Source of the DNA: Azotobacter vinelandii CA
GTDB taxonomy: Bacteria; Pseudomonadota; Gammaproteobacteria; Pseudomonadales; Pseudomonadaceae
Reading direction: 5' to 3'
NCBI RefSeq assembly: GCF_000380335.1
Contig: NC_021149.1
Coordinates: 930,001-994,000 of the forward strand
Length of the DNA stretch: 64,000 nucleotides
Shown here: piece by piece, positions 27,073-35,741 of the stretch
Layout of the letters: each line of letters starts with the position of its first letter
Numbering within the stretch: position 1 is the first letter of the stretch
Notes under the pieces: model-generated
The model's input: the letters and a program-made list of their open reading frames with translations, nothing else
Databases searched by the model: none
What the model was told of the DNA's origin: nothing
Made by a program: the position numbers and the translations under genes

Positions 27073-27704
27073 ACGGGGCGCTGGCCGGCGATCCGCCAGT
27101 CGCAGAGCAGGCCGCTGAACAGGGCGTCGATCATCACCGGCGCCTCGGTCTGGACGTCGAACAGCCCGGGATCGCGCAGGCGGTCGCTGAGCATGCCGAC
27201 CAGGGTGGCGTGCAGCAGGCGCGCCGCCAGGGGCGGGCTGATGCCGGGACGCAGGCGTTGCCGCTCGCGTTCGAACTGTTCCTCGCTGAGGGCGATGAAC
27301 TGGTTGATGAAGTTGGTGTGGCGTTCCTGGGCGTCGCTCAATTCGTCGGTGAATTCGCAGCGCATCAGCAGGATCGTCAGGATGTTGCGCTCCTGCTCGT
27401 TGGCGGCCAGGTCGGCCATGATTTCCACGAGCAGGTCGCGCAGGTTCTGCAGGGGGTAGGCTTGCGCCGGGGCGTTCAGCCGCTCGGCGATCTGTTCCGG
27501 CCGCGGGCGGACCTGGTCGAGTATTTCGTTGAGCAGATGGCTCTTGTTCTGGAAATGCCAGTAGACCGCACCACGGGTCACGCCGCTGGCGCGGGCGATC
27601 TGTTCCAGGCTGGTATGGGCCACGCCGTTGCGTAGAAACAACCGCTCGGCGGTAGCGAGGATGTTTTCGCGGGTCTTTTCGGCATCAGCCTTGGTTCGGC
27701 GCAT
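27051..27704 (-). CDS. TetR/AcrR-family repressor of efflux type
   Basis: A 217-residue regulator with a TetR HTH at about 10-60 (RENILATAERLFLRNGVAHT, LEQIARASGVTRGAVYWHF). N-terminal MRRTKADAEKTR and the YWHFQNKSHL motif place it in the AcrR/TtgR/MexZ group. The C-terminal ligand domain is rich in hydrophobic residues. It is divergent from a Bcr/CflA-type exporter. The intergenic region contains an operator-like dyad matching the TtgR site layout (27869-27890). It is probably the drug-responsive repressor of that exporter and of itself. Confidence 0.88.
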   Translation of the reverse strand: MRRTKADAEKTRENILATAERLFLRNGVAHTSLEQIARASGVTRGAVYWHFQNKSHLLNEILDQVRPRPEQIAERLNAPAQAYPLQNLRDLLVEIMADLAANEQERNILTILLMRCEFTDELSDAQERHTNFINQFIALSEEQFERERQRLRPGISPPLAARLLHATLVGMLSDRLRDPGLFDVQTEAPVMIDALFSGLLCDWRIAGQRPVQAGATS

Positions 27705-27868
27705 AGCGTGTTCTGAATGATTGGCGGTGATGAAAAATCCCTTTACGGGCTGGCTCCGGGCCTTGGCCCGTGCAGGAGCGCGCCAGTCGGCGGGACCGCG
27801 GTCGCGCTCGGCTGAGGTACTGGAGTTTACCTGCCTTTGCTGCCTGGAACGCTCTGTTTACACCTTGT

Positions 27869-27890
27869 TTACAAGCACATCCGCATGTAA
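27869..27890. promoter_or_regulatory. TtgR-like operator dyad between tetR and the exporter gene
   Basis: TTACA (27869-27873) and TGTAA (27886-27890) are inverted with a 12-nt spacer. The wider context, TTTACAAGCACATCC and ATGTAAG, resembles the P. putida TtgR operator as I recall it, with the same spacing. A second TTTACA lies just upstream at 27857-27862. Position between the divergent genes supports repression of both. Confidence 0.55.
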
Positions 27891-27978
27891 GCATCCGCCG
27901 GATGCCGTCGCATCCTTCGCCTTCCGTTCTTCTCCAGACGTTCCGTGGCCGTCCTCGCCGCGGTGGGAGTTCGCCCAC

Positions 27979-29157
27979 TTGACTCTACCCCTGCTGCTGA
28001 TTCTCGGTGCCCTGACGGCCTTCGGTCCACTGGCCATCGATTTCTACCTGCCCAGCTTTCCTGCCCTGGCCGCCGCCTTCGGCACCGATGTGGAGCAGGT
28101 TCAATTGTCCCTGGCGGCCTATTTCATCGGCATGACCATCGGCCAACTGGCTTACGGGCCGCTGGCCGACCGCCTCGGCCGGCGCCTGCCACTGCTTTTC
28201 GGCGTCGCATTGTTCAGTCTGGCATCGCTGGCCTGCGCCCTGGCCGGCAGCCTCGAGCAACTGATCGTGGCGCGCTTCGCCCAGGCGCTCGGCGGCTGCG
28301 CCGGCATGGTGGTCGCCCGCACGGTGGTCCGCGATCTGTGCGATCCGCTGACCACCGCGAAGGTGTTTTCCCGCCTGATGCTGGTGATGGGACTGGCGCC
28401 GATTCTCGCGCCCCTGGCCGGCGGACTGCTGCTCCAGGCGTTCGGTTGGCAGTCGATCTTCCTCTGCCTGACCCTGTTCGGCGCGCTGACCTTCCTGGCC
28501 GTGGTCCTGCTGCTGCCGGAAACCCTGGTCGGCGATACGCCGCGCCCTTCCTGCGGCGAGGGCTTCCGGCACTACTTCAGGCTGCTGCGCGACCGGGAAT
28601 TCATGAGCTTCAGCCTGGCCGGCGGGGTGGCCATGGCCGGGATGTTCGCCTATATCGCCGGCTCGCCGTTCGTCTTCATCGAACTCTACGGAGTACCGGA
28701 GGAGCACTATGGCTGGCTGTTCGGCAGCAACGCGGCGGGTTTCATCCTGGTGTCCCAGCTCAATGCCCGGGCGCTGCACTGGCGCGGCCCGGGGTTCTGG
28801 CTGCGCCGGGTGATCTGGTTGCATGCCGGCAGCGCGCTGGTCCTGCTGCTGGTGGCGCTGGCCCGGCCGGCGACGCTGTGGCCGCTGCTGCCGCCGCTGT
28901 TCGTCTGCATCGCCAGCCTCGGGGCGATCATGCCCAACGCCACGGCCTGCGCCCTGGCCAAGCAGGGCGCTCAGGCGGGCAGCGCCTCGGCGCTGCTGGG
29001 CAGCCTGCAGTTCTGCATGGCGGCGCTGGCCTCGGCCCTGGTCGGTGTGCTGCACGACGGCAGCGCCCTGCCCATGGCCCAGGTGATCGGCCTGTGCGCA
29101 CTGATCGCGGCGGGCGTCGGCTGGTACAGCGGCCAACTGGATACCCGGCCGCGTTGA
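27979..29157 (+). CDS. Bcr/CflA-family multidrug exporter (MFS)
   Basis: A 392-residue protein with about 12 transmembrane helices. The Bcr/CflA signature near the N-terminus is FGPLAIDFYLPSFPALAAAF, and the MFS loop motif is GPLADRLGRRLPLLFG (about 55-70). VVARTVVRDLCDP and RLMLVMGLAPILAPLAGG are also typical. The start is taken as the TTG at 27979 with GGGAG upstream, because no ATG or GTG in frame fits the family N-terminus; this choice is uncertain. Likely exports drugs or dipeptides by H+ antiport. Divergent from the TetR-type repressor, so probably inducible. Confidence 0.85.
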   Translation: MTLPLLLILGALTAFGPLAIDFYLPSFPALAAAFGTDVEQVQLSLAAYFIGMTIGQLAYGPLADRLGRRLPLLFGVALFSLASLACALAGSLEQLIVARFAQALGGCAGMVVARTVVRDLCDPLTTAKVFSRLMLVMGLAPILAPLAGGLLLQAFGWQSIFLCLTLFGALTFLAVVLLLPETLVGDTPRPSCGEGFRHYFRLLRDREFMSFSLAGGVAMAGMFAYIAGSPFVFIELYGVPEEHYGWLFGSNAAGFILVSQLNARALHWRGPGFWLRRVIWLHAGSALVLLLVALARPATLWPLLPPLFVCIASLGAIMPNATACALAKQGAQAGSASALLGSLQFCMAALASALVGVLHDGSALPMAQVIGLCALIAAGVGWYSGQLDTRPR

Positions 29158-29166
29158 GCGCGTCGT

Positions 29167-29331
29167 TCAGCGCTCGTTCCGCGGCCAGGAATGCGGTGCC
29201 TTCAGGCGGTTCTCCAGGCGACTGGCGAACTGGCGGGCCTCGTGTTCGCTGCGAAACGGTACCGCGAACCTGTCCAGTTGTACCGTCCAGCGGTCCCGGG
29301 GGCTGACGATCGGTCGAATGGTGACGTGCAT
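29167..29331 (-). CDS. Small conserved hypothetical protein
   Basis: A 54-residue protein starting MHVTIRPIVSPRDRWTVQLD, then RFAVPFRSEHEARQFASRLE, ending WPRNER. The ATG at 29331 is preceded by a good AAAGGAGAAAGCC ribosome site. Short similar proteins occur in pseudomonads without a known role, to my knowledge. There is no membrane segment. It is convergent with the exporter gene (9-bp gap between ends). The alternation of strand and helix hints at a small alpha/beta fold. Function unknown. Confidence 0.6.
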   Translation of the reverse strand: MHVTIRPIVSPRDRWTVQLDRFAVPFRSEHEARQFASRLENRLKAPHSWPRNER

Positions 29332-29596
29332 GGCTTTCTCCTTTCGTGTTGTCGCCGGGGCAGGTTGCGCCCGGCACTACCTTTCTTTCCGGAATGCTCC
29401 GGCTGCGCGGCGTCGCGCTGGATGACGCGGATCAAAACGGGCCGGAAGCGCGCTGCGGCAAATCGCCTGCCCGCAGCGTCGCTTGCCGCTGGGCGATCGA
29501 GCCCGGCCGTGGCGATCATGCTGGCCGACTATCGTTAAGGTTGCTTTAAGCCGACAGGCACAGAGTCGCGCCGCTATCCCACACGAGGTCGTTTCC

Positions 29597-29863
29597 ATGC
29601 GCAAAATCATCCTGCTGGGCCTCGCCCTGGCCAGTCCGCTGGCTCTCGCCGGCCCCCGCTGCAGCGAGGCCGACAAGGCCCAGTGGCAGGACCCGACGAA
29701 GTTCCAGGAACAGCTCAAGGCCCAGGGCTACGAGATCAGGAAGTTCAAGGTCACCGACGGTAACTGCTACGAGATCTACGGATTCGACAAGGACAGGCGC
29801 AAGGTCGAGATCTACTTCGATCCGGTGAGCGGCAGGGCGATCAAGGAAAACATCGAGGACTGA
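29597..29863 (+). CDS. PepSY-domain periplasmic protein
   Basis: An 88-residue secreted protein. The signal peptide is MRKIILLGLALASPLALAGP. The mature part matches a PepSY domain: EQLKAQGYEIRKFKVTDG, NCYEIYGFDKDRRKVEIYF, DPVSGRAIKE. Two cysteines remain in the mature protein. A cytochrome b gene starts 6 bp downstream, so the two form an operon. PepSY proteins next to b-type cytochromes are common and are thought to take part in periplasmic electron transfer or to sense ligands. The exact role is unknown. Confidence 0.8.
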   Translation: MRKIILLGLALASPLALAGPRCSEADKAQWQDPTKFQEQLKAQGYEIRKFKVTDGNCYEIYGFDKDRRKVEIYFDPVSGRAIKENIED

Positions 29864-29869
29864 GCGGTC

Positions 29870-30397
29870 ATGGGCAGCGAAACCCTGCGCCTGTGGGACC
29901 CGCTGGTGCGCCTGTTCCACTGGTCGCTGGCCGGCGTGTTCGTCGCCAACTACTTCTTCACCGAGGCGGGCGAGTCCTGGCATGTCTGGCTGGGCTACTA
30001 CGCGCTGGCCTGGATTCCGGTCCGGGTGCTGTGGGGATTCGTCGGCACGCCGGCGGCGCGCTGGGCGGATTTCTGGCCGACCCGGGCGCGTCTGGCCGAG
30101 CACCTGCGGGCGCTGGAGAGCGGTCGTCCGTACCACCGGCTCGGTCATTCGCCGCTGGGCGCGCTGGTGATGATCCTGATGATGGCCTGCATGTCCGGCC
30201 TCGGCGTGAGCGGCTTCCTGATGAAGGAGGTCGACTACTTCTGGGGCTCGGATGCGCTCGAGGCGCTGCACGAGTCGTTGGCCGACGTTCTGCTCGTGCT
30301 GGTCTGCCTGCATCTGGCTGCGGCCTCGATCGAAAGCGTCCGCCTGCGCGAGAACCTGCTCCTGTCGATGATCACCGGCCGGCGGCGCAAGCCGTAG
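29870..30397 (+). CDS. Cytochrome b561-family membrane protein
   Basis: A 175-residue di-haem b-type cytochrome with four membrane helices. The start WDPLVRLFHWSLAGVFVANY carries the first haem His (FHWS). Others lie in ESWHVWLGYYALAWIPVRV-like helix 2 (W-H-V-W-L-G-Y), GHSPLGALVMIL and ALHESLADVLLVLVCLHLAAAS (two His). This is the cytochrome_b_N/hydrogenase cytochrome-b type. It follows the PepSY gene by 6 bp and probably takes electrons to or from it. The redox partner is not identified. Confidence 0.82.
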   Translation: MGSETLRLWDPLVRLFHWSLAGVFVANYFFTEAGESWHVWLGYYALAWIPVRVLWGFVGTPAARWADFWPTRARLAEHLRALESGRPYHRLGHSPLGALVMILMMACMSGLGVSGFLMKEVDYFWGSDALEALHESLADVLLVLVCLHLAAASIESVRLRENLLLSMITGRRRKP

Positions 30398-30720
30398 CCG
30401 GGGATCGCCGGGCCGACTGGCGATTTTTTGCGCAACCCGTTGGAGCCCGCGCGGGCTCGGCATCCGGTCCGGCCATCCCGGCTTTATCCACAGCCTTTTC
30501 CCCGCCTATTGTTGAGAAACACGGTCCGCTCCTGGGAAAACCCTTCGCTGGCCGGGAGCCTGTGGGCGAAGGGGAGGGCAGGCCACCGGGCCGGCGCTGG
30601 ACAAAAACTGTACGGAGCGTCCGCGGGCCAGGTCCGCTGCGGCCGCCAGCCACTCATCCCGGTGTTATCCACAGTTGCGCCCACAGTCTTTGTGAATAAA
30701 AGCCGGATGATGGCGTCCCG
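30398..30720. other. Intergenic region with DnaA-box-like sites
   Basis: A 323-bp gap between two convergent genes, so no gene promoter is expected. It contains three matches to the DnaA box consensus TTATNCACA: 30484-30492 (+), 30665-30673 (+) and 30691-30699 (-). No coding frame with normal codon use was seen. Confidence 0.55.
30484..30699. promoter_or_regulatory. Cluster of three DnaA-box-like 9-mers
   Basis: Two perfect TTATCCACA boxes on the plus strand (30484-30492, 30665-30673) and one TTATTCACA on the minus strand (30691-30699). The latter two face each other across 17 bp. Such arrangements bind DnaA at titration or reactivation sites. There is no dnaA, rpmH or mnmG nearby, so this is not a typical oriC. 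Confidence 0.5.
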
Positions 30721-31491
30721 TCAGTCGTATTCCGCCGGCTCGTGGTCGCCCAGCAGGCGTCGCTGGCGCGCCGTGCAGGCGGCCAGCACTGCCGGATCGA
30801 AGCGCCAGTACAGGTAGGGCGAGAACTTCTGCGCCACCATCCGCCGGCCGTAGTGCACCTGCAGCAGGTAGCGCGTCCGGTCCGGCGTGCGGTTGCGGCT
30901 GCCGGCATGCCAGAGTTCGCTGCGAAAGAACAGCAGGTCGCCGGCCCGGCACAGCACCGGTTCGGGCGCGAGGCCCTGCCAGTGCTCCTCGCCCGGACGG
31001 GGCGGCCGACCGGCGCGGTGGCTGCCGGGAATGACCAGGGTCGGACAGAGATCCTCGTCGATCTCGTCGAGGTAGAGATGCGCCGTGCAGATCTGCATGG
31101 GCAACTGGAAGGCCGGATCGGCGAGCAGGTTCGGCGGCAGTTCCATGACCAGATAGTCGAGGTGCAGGTCGGCGCCGATGAAACCGGGATGGCAACGCCA
31201 GGCGGTCTGGCCGATCACATGGCAGTCGGCGCCGAGCGCGGCCTCGGCCAGTTCGATCACCCCCGGCAGGTCGAGGTAGGGCAGCCACAGAGGCGAGCGG
31301 TTGAATACACACTTGTAGTGATCGAGCAGGCCGGTGTAGTCCCAGTGCTCGGGCTCGAGGCGATCGATGGCGTCGCGCAGCCTGGCGATCTGTCCGGCAT
31401 CCAGCACGCCGGGCAGCAGCGCGAAGCCTTCCTCGTGCAGCGCCTGCAGGCGCCGGGCGGTCGGTTCCGGGATGACAGGGACGCGGGGCAT
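30721..31491 (-). CDS. Phytanoyl-CoA dioxygenase-family protein
   Basis: A 256-residue Fe(II)/2-oxoglutarate-dependent oxygenase of the PhyH family. The metal-binding His-X-Asp is in GADLHLDYLV (about 107-116). The distal His is in FFRSELWHAGSRNRT, and the 2-oxoglutarate Arg follows in PDRTRYLLQVHYG. The N-terminal motif is YTGLLDHYKCVFNRS. The start at 31491 is the first ATG after the divergent promoter region. The substrate is unknown. Divergent from an alpha/beta hydrolase, with a shared 100-bp upstream region. Confidence 0.78.
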   Translation of the reverse strand: MPRVPVIPEPTARRLQALHEEGFALLPGVLDAGQIARLRDAIDRLEPEHWDYTGLLDHYKCVFNRSPLWLPYLDLPGVIELAEAALGADCHVIGQTAWRCHPGFIGADLHLDYLVMELPPNLLADPAFQLPMQICTAHLYLDEIDEDLCPTLVIPGSHRAGRPPRPGEEHWQGLAPEPVLCRAGDLLFFRSELWHAGSRNRTPDRTRYLLQVHYGRRMVAQKFSPYLYWRFDPAVLAACTARQRRLLGDHEPAEYD

Positions 31492-31591
31492 GGCTTTCGG
31501 TTTCCGCTTTTCGCTCCAGTCTAGAACCGTCGGCGCGGGCTCCGCATCCGCTATGCTGCGGCTCCTGCATCCTGGTCGCCGAGGATCGTCC

Positions 31592-32455
31592 ATGAGCCTG
31601 CACTGCGAAGAGGTTCGCCTCAATCTGCCCCATATCGAACTGGCCGCCCATCTCTATGGACCGGAGGACGGCCCGCCGGTGCTGGCCCTGCATGGCTGGC
31701 TGGACAATGCCATGAGTTTCTCCCGCCTGGCGCCGCGCCTGGCGGGACTGCGCATCGTCGCCCTGGACTTCGCCGGCCACGGCCATTCCGCCCATCGTCC
31801 GGCCGGCCTGGGCTACAGCCACTGGGAACATGCCTTCGACGTGCTGCAGGTCGCCGAGCAACTCGGCTGGCAACGCTTCTCCCTGCTCGGCCACTCCATG
31901 GGCGCCATCGTCGCCGTGCTGCTGGCCGGTGCGCTGCCGGAACGGGTCGAGCGGCTGGCGTTGATCGACGGCGGCATGCCGATCACCCGCGAGGCCGCCG
32001 AGGCGCCACAGCAGCTCGGCGATGCCCTGCGCGGGCACCTGGCGCTGGCCGGCAAGCGCAAGCCGGTCTACGAGAACGTCGAGCGGGCGGTGCTGGCGCG
32101 CATGCACGGAATGGCCGCGCTGAGCCGCGAGGCCGCCGAGCGGCTCGCCGAACGCGGCCTGATGCCGGTGCCCGGCGGTTATACCTGGCGGGCCGATAGC
32201 CGCCTGCGTCTGCCCTATGCGCTGCGCCTGGACCCGGCTCAGGCCGAGGCGTTCCTGCGTGCGGTGCGTTGTCCGGTGAGCCTGGTGCTGGCCCGCGAGG
32301 GACTGCTGGCCGGCCGGCCGTCGGTGGCGGCGCTGCTGGAGCGGCTATCCTTCGAGGTGCACGAGCTGCCCGGCGGACATCATCTGCATCTGGACGACGA
32401 GGCCGGCGCCCAGGCTGTAGCAGACTGTTTCAAAGCGCTGTTCCCCGCGTCTTGA
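31592..32455 (+). CDS. Alpha/beta hydrolase
   Basis: A 287-residue alpha/beta-fold esterase-like enzyme. Oxyanion motif LHGWLDNAMSF (34-44), nucleophile elbow LLGHSMGAIVA (Ser in GHSMG, about 101), and catalytic His near the end (PGGHHLHLDDEAG). No signal peptide, so cytosolic. Pseudomonads carry close relatives of unknown substrate. ATG at 31592 lies a few bases after GAGGATCG. Confidence 0.85.
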   Translation: MSLHCEEVRLNLPHIELAAHLYGPEDGPPVLALHGWLDNAMSFSRLAPRLAGLRIVALDFAGHGHSAHRPAGLGYSHWEHAFDVLQVAEQLGWQRFSLLGHSMGAIVAVLLAGALPERVERLALIDGGMPITREAAEAPQQLGDALRGHLALAGKRKPVYENVERAVLARMHGMAALSREAAERLAERGLMPVPGGYTWRADSRLRLPYALRLDPAQAEAFLRAVRCPVSLVLAREGLLAGRPSVAALLERLSFEVHELPGGHHLHLDDEAGAQAVADCFKALFPAS

Positions 32456-32575
32456 CTTGTCGGGGACTGCTCGGGAGAGTGGCCGCACCTCCGGGAGCCG
32501 TCATGGCGGCAGGCCATGCGTGCCTGTCCGCCGCGCCTCCCACCGTTCGTTCGAGCCGAGTCTTCGAGGAGCCGG

Positions 32576-33379
32576 ATGCGCCTGAGCACCTTCTGCTGTC
32601 TGCTATTGGCCGGCAGTTCCCTGTTAGCCGCCGACCTGCCGGACGGCCACGACCACGAGGTGCTGCCGCGCTTCCCCCAGGCCGAGATCGTCGAGTCCAG
32701 CCAGGGCGATGCGGAGCGCCGCTACCCCCTGGGCGGCATTCAGCGGATCAGCGGACGCCTGCGCTACGAGCGCGAAGTCCTGGCCGAGGGGTGGTTGTCC
32801 GCGACCACCTACCGGCTGCCGGTCGGGCACCTCGCCGCGGAGGCCTTCGCCCAGGCCCGCGAATCCCTGCTCCGGCAGGGGGCCGAGCTGCTCTACTGGT
32901 GCGATGGGCGCGACTGTGGCTCCAGCAGCCTGTGGGCCAATACGGTGTTCGGCAACGCCCGCCTGTACGGCCCGGACGAGCGCCAGGCCTTCGCCCTGTT
33001 GCGCCTGGCCGCGCCGCGCCGCGACAGTCTGCTGGCGCTGTACGCGATCACCCGCGGCAATCGCCGGGATTATCTGCATGTCGAGCGGCTCGATGCCGCC
33101 GCCGCACTCGGCGAGTTGCTGCCGACTCCTGCCACTTTGCTGCGCCAGTTGCGTACCGATGGCCAGTTGCTGCTGCCGGCGTTGAGCGGCGAGCCGGGCG
33201 CGGCCTGGGTCGATGTGCTGGCCCGCAGCCTGATGCTCGACAGTACCCTGCGGGTCGCCCTCGCCGGGGCGCAGGCGTCCGCCTGGCGCGGCGCGCTGAT
33301 CGAGCGGGGCGTGCGGGCCGCGCGTCTGGAGCTGGACGAGACAGCCGTCGACGGGTTGCGTCTGAGCCGCCTGCCGTGA
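32576..33379 (+). CDS. DUF4892-domain secreted protein
   Basis: A 267-residue exported protein. Signal peptide MRLSTFCCLLLAGSSLLAADL (alternatively a lipoprotein-like start, but no lipobox cysteine is in place). The DUF4892 pattern includes HEVLPRFPQAEIVESSQGD, YPLGGIQRISGRLRYEREV, and a possible disulfide YWCDGRDCGSSSLWAN. Its C-terminal half looks OmpA-like (LLLPALSGEPGAAWVDVLA) but lacks the classic NX2LSX2RA. Function unknown; periplasmic or outer-membrane associated. Confidence 0.72.
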   Translation: MRLSTFCCLLLAGSSLLAADLPDGHDHEVLPRFPQAEIVESSQGDAERRYPLGGIQRISGRLRYEREVLAEGWLSATTYRLPVGHLAAEAFAQARESLLRQGAELLYWCDGRDCGSSSLWANTVFGNARLYGPDERQAFALLRLAAPRRDSLLALYAITRGNRRDYLHVERLDAAAALGELLPTPATLLRQLRTDGQLLLPALSGEPGAAWVDVLARSLMLDSTLRVALAGAQASAWRGALIERGVRAARLELDETAVDGLRLSRLP

Positions 33380-33493
33380 GTCGGACCGGCGTTCCCCCGG
33401 TCGTTGTCCGGTGCCTTTTCCGTCGCCTGCCGCCGTCACAATGGCGATGCCGTCCAATCCCTGGCAGTCCTTTCGATGGAGTTGCGAGTCCGA

Positions 33494-34588
33494 ATGTTCA
33501 ATAACGATCGTCTGCTGGTGCTGCTGCTGCTTCTGGCGCTGCTCGGCGCCTGCCTGTGGGTGCTGCTGCCGTTCGCCTCGGCGCTTTTCTGGGCGGCCGT
33601 GCTGGCCTTCGCCAGTTGGCCGCTGATGCGCCTGCTGACCGCCCGGCTGAACGGCCGGGAATCGGTGGCGGCCGGATTGCTGACCGCCGGCTGGGTGATC
33701 CTGGTGGCGGTGCCGCTGCTGCTGTTCGGCTTCAACCTGGTCGATTACATCCGCGAACTCACCGGGCTGATCAACACGCTGCGCCTGGAGGGCCTGCCGC
33801 CGCCGCCGGAGTGGCTGGCCGGAATGCCGCTGTTCGGCGACGAACTGGTCGACCTCTGGCGTACCGTCGATCAGCAGGGGCTGGCGCTGTTCGCCACGCT
33901 CAAGCCCTATCTCGGCCAGGTCGGCAACTGGCTGCTGGCGCGCAGCGCCAAGCTCGCCGGAGGCATGCTGGAGCTGGCCCTGAGCCTGGTGCTGGTGTTT
34001 TTCTTCTATCGCGACGGGCCGCGCCTGGAGCGTTTCGTGCAGAGCTTGCTGACGCGGCTGATCGGCGAGCGCGCCGAACATTACCTGGAACTGGTCGCCG
34101 CCACCGTGCAACGGGTGGTCAACGGGGTGATCGGTACCGCCGCGGCCCAGAGTGCCCTGGCGCTGATCGGCTTCTGGATCGCCGGGGTGCCGGGAGCGCT
34201 GCTGCTCGGCCTGCTCACCTTCGCCCTCAGCCTGATTCCCATGGGCCCGCCGCTGGCCTGGATACCGGCCACCGCCTGGCTGGTCTGGCAGGGCGACTAC
34301 GGCTACGCGATCTTCCTCGGCATCTGGGGCATGTTCGTGATCAGCGGCGTGGACAACGTGCTCAAGCCCTACCTGATCAGCCGTGGCGGCAACCTGCCGC
34401 TGGTGGTGGTGCTGCTCGGGGTGTTCGGGGGCATCTATGCCTTCGGCTTCATGGGCCTGTTCCTCGGCCCGACGCTGCTGGCGGTGGCCTACAGCCTGCT
34501 CAGCGACTGGGTGAGCGAGGCGCGGCCGGCGGAGCTGCCGGCCAGCCCGGCGCCGCGGCGGGAGGCCGGGGAGGAGAGGGTCTCCTAG
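33494..34588 (+). CDS. AI-2E/PerM-family permease
   Basis: A 364-residue inner-membrane protein with about eight helices of the AI-2E transporter (PerM/YdiK) family. Features include the N-terminal pair [19 protein letters not shown] and [19 protein letters not shown], then the conserved C-terminal block [37 protein letters not shown] and [19 protein letters not shown]. Two starts are possible (33476 or 33494); the second has GGAG about 12 bp before it. Despite the family name the substrate is uncertain. The frame ends with a polar tail. Confidence 0.82.
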   Translation: MFNNDRLLVLLLLLALLGACLWVLLPFASALFWAAVLAFASWPLMRLLTARLNGRESVAAGLLTAGWVILVAVPLLLFGFNLVDYIRELTGLINTLRLEGLPPPPEWLAGMPLFGDELVDLWRTVDQQGLALFATLKPYLGQVGNWLLARSAKLAGGMLELALSLVLVFFFYRDGPRLERFVQSLLTRLIGERAEHYLELVAATVQRVVNGVIGTAAAQSALALIGFWIAGVPGALLLGLLTFALSLIPMGPPLAWIPATAWLVWQGDYGYAIFLGIWGMFVISGVDNVLKPYLISRGGNLPLVVVLLGVFGGIYAFGFMGLFLGPTLLAVAYSLLSDWVSEARPAELPASPAPRREAGEERVS

Positions 34589-34637
34589 GGCCTGTCGATA
34601 CTGTTTCACGAACCGCGTGTCGCTGCGTCGACGGGCG

Positions 34638-35627
34638 CTAACGCTCGTTCTCGCGTTCGTAGGCGTCCAGGCTGTCGCGGGCGATCTGCCGGCCGAGCTG
34701 GATCATCTCCGGTGCCCTGTGGAACTCGAAGAAGCGGCAGGCCTGCTTGGGCACGTTGATCAGGATGTCCGGCGGATAGCCGGCGATCTTGTACTGGGTC
34801 AACGCGTTCTGCATCACCTCGAAACTCTGGTTGACCAAATCGAGCAGCGTCGCCGGGGCGAGGGAGTCGACCACCTTGGCGCCGCTGGCCGACTTCGGCG
34901 GGCTTTCCGTCTCCGGCGCGGATGGCTCGTCCGGCTCCTCGCGCAGCACCACCGGCAGCGGCGTGCCGTCTTCCTCGCGTCGGCGGAACGGCAGGCGCGA
35001 GCCGAGCGAGTCGAGCACGGCATCGACCCGGCTCCAGCGCGGCGCCGGACGCTCGCTCGCCGGCAGCCGGTACTGCTTGTGGTTGGGCGCGCCGAGGTTG
35101 ACCGCGACGATCAGGTCGCAGTGGCTGGACACCACCGGGACGATCGGCAGCGGGTTGAGCAGGCCGCCGTCGACCAGCATGTGGTGGCCCTTGGTCACCG
35201 GGGTGAACAGGCTGGGAATCGCCGCCGAGGCGCGCATCGCCTGGTGCAGGCAGCCTTCCTGGAACCATATCTCCTGGTGGGTGGTGAGATCGGTGGCCAC
35301 CGCGGTGAAGGGGATCGGCAGGTCCTCGATGTTCACCTCGCCGACGATCTCGCGGATGTGCGCGAAGATCTTGTCGCCGCGGATCACCCCCAGGCTGAAG
35401 CTGACGTCGAGCAGGCGCAGCAGGGCCAGGTAGTTCAGGCTCTCGATCCACTGGCGGTACTCGGGCAGCTTGCCGGCGGCATGGATGCCGCCGATCACCG
35501 CGCCCATGGAGCAGCCGGCGATGCAGCCGATCTCGTAACCACGGGTTTCCAGTTCCTCGATCACCCCGATGTGGGCGTAGCCTCGTGCGCCGCCCGAACC
35601 CAGTACCAAAGCCACCCGTCTGCCCAT
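34638..35627 (-). CDS. Patatin-like phospholipase, RssA-type
   Basis: A 329-residue cytosolic serine lipase-fold protein. The oxyanion motif [13 protein letters not shown] lies at 10-22, the nucleophile motif GCSMG around 38-42, and the dyad Asp in [16 protein letters not shown] long variable insert (about 200-260, rich in Arg/Pro/Glu) separates the core from a C-terminal helix. RssA-type proteins have unproved substrates. The ATG at 35627 gives the usual [13 protein letters not shown] start. Divergent from selD (114-bp gap). Confidence 0.83.
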   Translation of the reverse strand: MGRRVALVLGSGGARGYAHIGVIEELETRGYEIGCIAGCSMGAVIGGIHAAGKLPEYRQWIESLNYLALLRLLDVSFSLGVIRGDKIFAHIREIVGEVNIEDLPIPFTAVATDLTTHQEIWFQEGCLHQAMRASAAIPSLFTPVTKGHHMLVDGGLLNPLPIVPVVSSHCDLIVAVNLGAPNHKQYRLPASERPAPRWSRVDAVLDSLGSRLPFRRREEDGTPLPVVLREEPDEPSAPETESPPKSASGAKVVDSLAPATLLDLVNQSFEVMQNALTQYKIAGYPPDILINVPKQACRFFEFHRAPEMIQLGRQIARDSLDAYERENER

Positions 35628-35741
35628 GGGATCTCCCGTTCCGCTCGTTTCCCGAACCATACGCCGGGCATGGCGCGGCGCCAAGGCAGGCTTTTGCTAC
35701 AATTCGCCGCCTTTTCAGTTCCCTGTTTCCGAGGACGCCCC

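Noticed and set aside
30398-30720. DnaA-box cluster considered as the chromosomal origin
   Set aside because: There is no dnaA, dnaN, rpmH or mnmG nearby and no obvious AT-rich unwinding region.
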